DNA from: a virus
DNA length: 64,000 nucleotides
Strand: one strand, 5' to 3'
IMG/VR virus record: IMGVR_UViG_3300026097_000009
Span: 62,001 to 126,000 of that record
The notes below the pieces were generated by a model. The model worked only from the letters and a program-made list of their open reading frames with translations. It was not told where the DNA came from and did no database searches. Position 1 is the first letter of the stretch. Every line of letters starts with the position of its first letter. Shown here one piece after another: positions 63,174-64,000 of the stretch. The translations under genes and the position numbers were made by a program.

Positions 63174-64000
63174 AGCAAGGAATACTTTTATACGCACATA
63201 ATAGTCGAGAGGTTGACTATGTAAAAATTGCTACATTAGCTGGTAGTCTTGCATCAAAAAATCTTCAAAAAAATGTTTCAATTATAACAGACTCCGCCAG
63301 TTTAGAATACGCTAAGACGCAAAGTTACTACAATACTTTTGAAAATGTTTTTGAACATGTAGTTTTGACCGATATCGAATATGATAAAAACTTCAGAAAT
63401 TTAGCTGATGGCCCTGATTCTAAAAAAGTTCCTTTTATAAATCATAATAGACCAAATGTTTATGATTTAACACCTTACGATCAGACTTTATTAATTGATG
63501 CTGATTTTTTAATTTTTACAGATCAGTTAAACAAATATTTTGATATCGGTTCCGAATTAATTTTATGTGATAGTGTGTACGATATTGGTAATAGACTAAA
63601 ATACGAAGATAACTACATTTCGCAGACTGGTCCTAAAATGTATTGGGCTACCTGCATACTCTTTAGTAAAACCGAATACACTAAAACATTTTTTGAATTG
63701 TCTAAATACATTCAAGAAAATTATAGCCATTTTGCGAATATTTACAACTATAATCCTAACATGTATAGAAATGACGTTTGTATAAGCATTGCTAAACATA
63801 TATTAGACGATTTTCAAAATAACGATAGCGGCTGTTTTGATAATTTATTTTTAACTATTGACAAAGATGTATTATTAAAAAAAGAACAAGACAACTTGGT
63901 TTTTATTTTAAGTTACCCTACAGACAATTACGTTGCTTGCACACTTAACGAAGTGGATATACACATAATGAACAAACAGAGTATTTTGAGGAATTTTGAT
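63170..64000 (+). CDS. GT-A glycosyltransferase-like protein (partial, C-terminus off window)
   Basis: Opens at the ATG at 63170, overlapping the previous stop (ATGA), and stays open for 277 codons to the window edge. It starts MKQGILLYAHNSREVDYVKI, then has a Rossmann-like VSIITDSAS strand and LLIDADFLIF (~residues 105-114), which carries a DxD-like motif (Asp-Ala-Asp) typical of GT-A nucleotide-sugar transferases. Later it has TGPKMYWATCILFSKTE and RNDVCISIAKHIL, the usual acceptor-side pattern. The substrate is unknown: glycosylation of host surface, phage fibre or DNA are all possible. Confidence 0.55.
   Translation, partial: MKQGILLYAHNSREVDYVKIATLAGSLASKNLQKNVSIITDSASLEYAKTQSYYNTFENVFEHVVLTDIEYDKNFRNLADGPDSKKVPFINHNRPNVYDLTPYDQTLLIDADFLIFTDQLNKYFDIGSELILCDSVYDIGNRLKYEDNYISQTGPKMYWATCILFSKTEYTKTFFELSKYIQENYSHFANIYNYNPNMYRNDVCISIAKHILDDFQNNDSGCFDNLFLTIDKDVLLKKEQDNLVFILSYPTDNYVACTLNEVDIHIMNKQSILRNFD

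Noticed and set aside
63706-63713. CTAAATA-type late promoter motif inside the glycosyltransferase-like gene
   Set aside because: It is within coding sequence, with no gene start downstream in the window; such a short AT-rich motif is expected by chance.

Overview
The window is a piece of a marine T4-like myovirus genome (tailed dsDNA phage of the cyanophage/pelagiphage-type T4 relatives). It is AT-rich and densely packed. The diagnostic genes are the T4 capsid block (gp20 portal, gp67/68-like core protein, gp21 protease, gp22 scaffold, gp23 major capsid), the gp46/gp47 recombination nuclease, the gp55 late sigma factor, and the baseplate block (gp48/54-like, gp53, hub, gp5-like spike, gp25, gp6). 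Late promoters follow the T4 form TATAAATA or close variants. No photosynthesis or other host-metabolism gene, tRNA, CRISPR array or integrase is seen, so the host cannot be named from this window.

Layout. (1) 1-14,600, minus strand: ten virion/fibre genes and a small unknown gene. They include a 905-codon partial gene and a 2,086-aa paralogue built from chitin-binding-like WxGxW/HTS repeats, a beta-helix-type region and, in the larger one, two predicted beta-propellers. (2) 14,661-21,050, minus: gp23, gp22, gp21, core protein, a DUF115/sialyltransferase-like gene, a small conserved gene and gp20. (3) 21,052-25,418: an 883-aa probable tape-measure protein (minus), transcribed divergently from a gp26-like tail-assembly gene (plus). 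The end of that gene carries a strong -1 frameshift signal leading into a gp51-like reading frame. A 198-aa unknown minus gene converges on it. (4) 25,419-25,910: gene-poor, hairpin-rich, more GC-rich than its surroundings. (5) 25,911-30,245, minus: GIY-YIG nuclease, small conserved protein, gp46, gp47, gp55. (6) 30,323-62,764, plus: one long baseplate-and-fibre operon, including a 4,650-aa protein between gp6 and a gp8-position gene and then four tandem fibre paralogues. (7) 62,823-64,000, plus: a small conserved gene and a glycosyltransferase-like gene that runs off the window.

How it works together. gp55 (probably expressed from a sigma70-like promoter) recognises the NNTAAATA late promoters that drive both structural strands. 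gp46/47 provide recombination-dependent replication. The minus block builds the prohead and part of the fibres, and the plus block builds the baseplate and the remaining fibres.

Most interesting points: a U_UUU_UUC slippery heptamer with a perfect 10-bp downstream hairpin at the end of the gp26-like gene, which would make a lambda G/GT-style frameshifted chaperone; five late promoters placed 4-5 nt before an ATG that lacks a Shine-Dalgarno, suggesting leaderless late mRNAs; and a 4,650-aa baseplate protein with FG-GAP propeller blades interrupted by carbohydrate-binding-like inserts. All functions are inferred from sequence reading alone; no database search was run.
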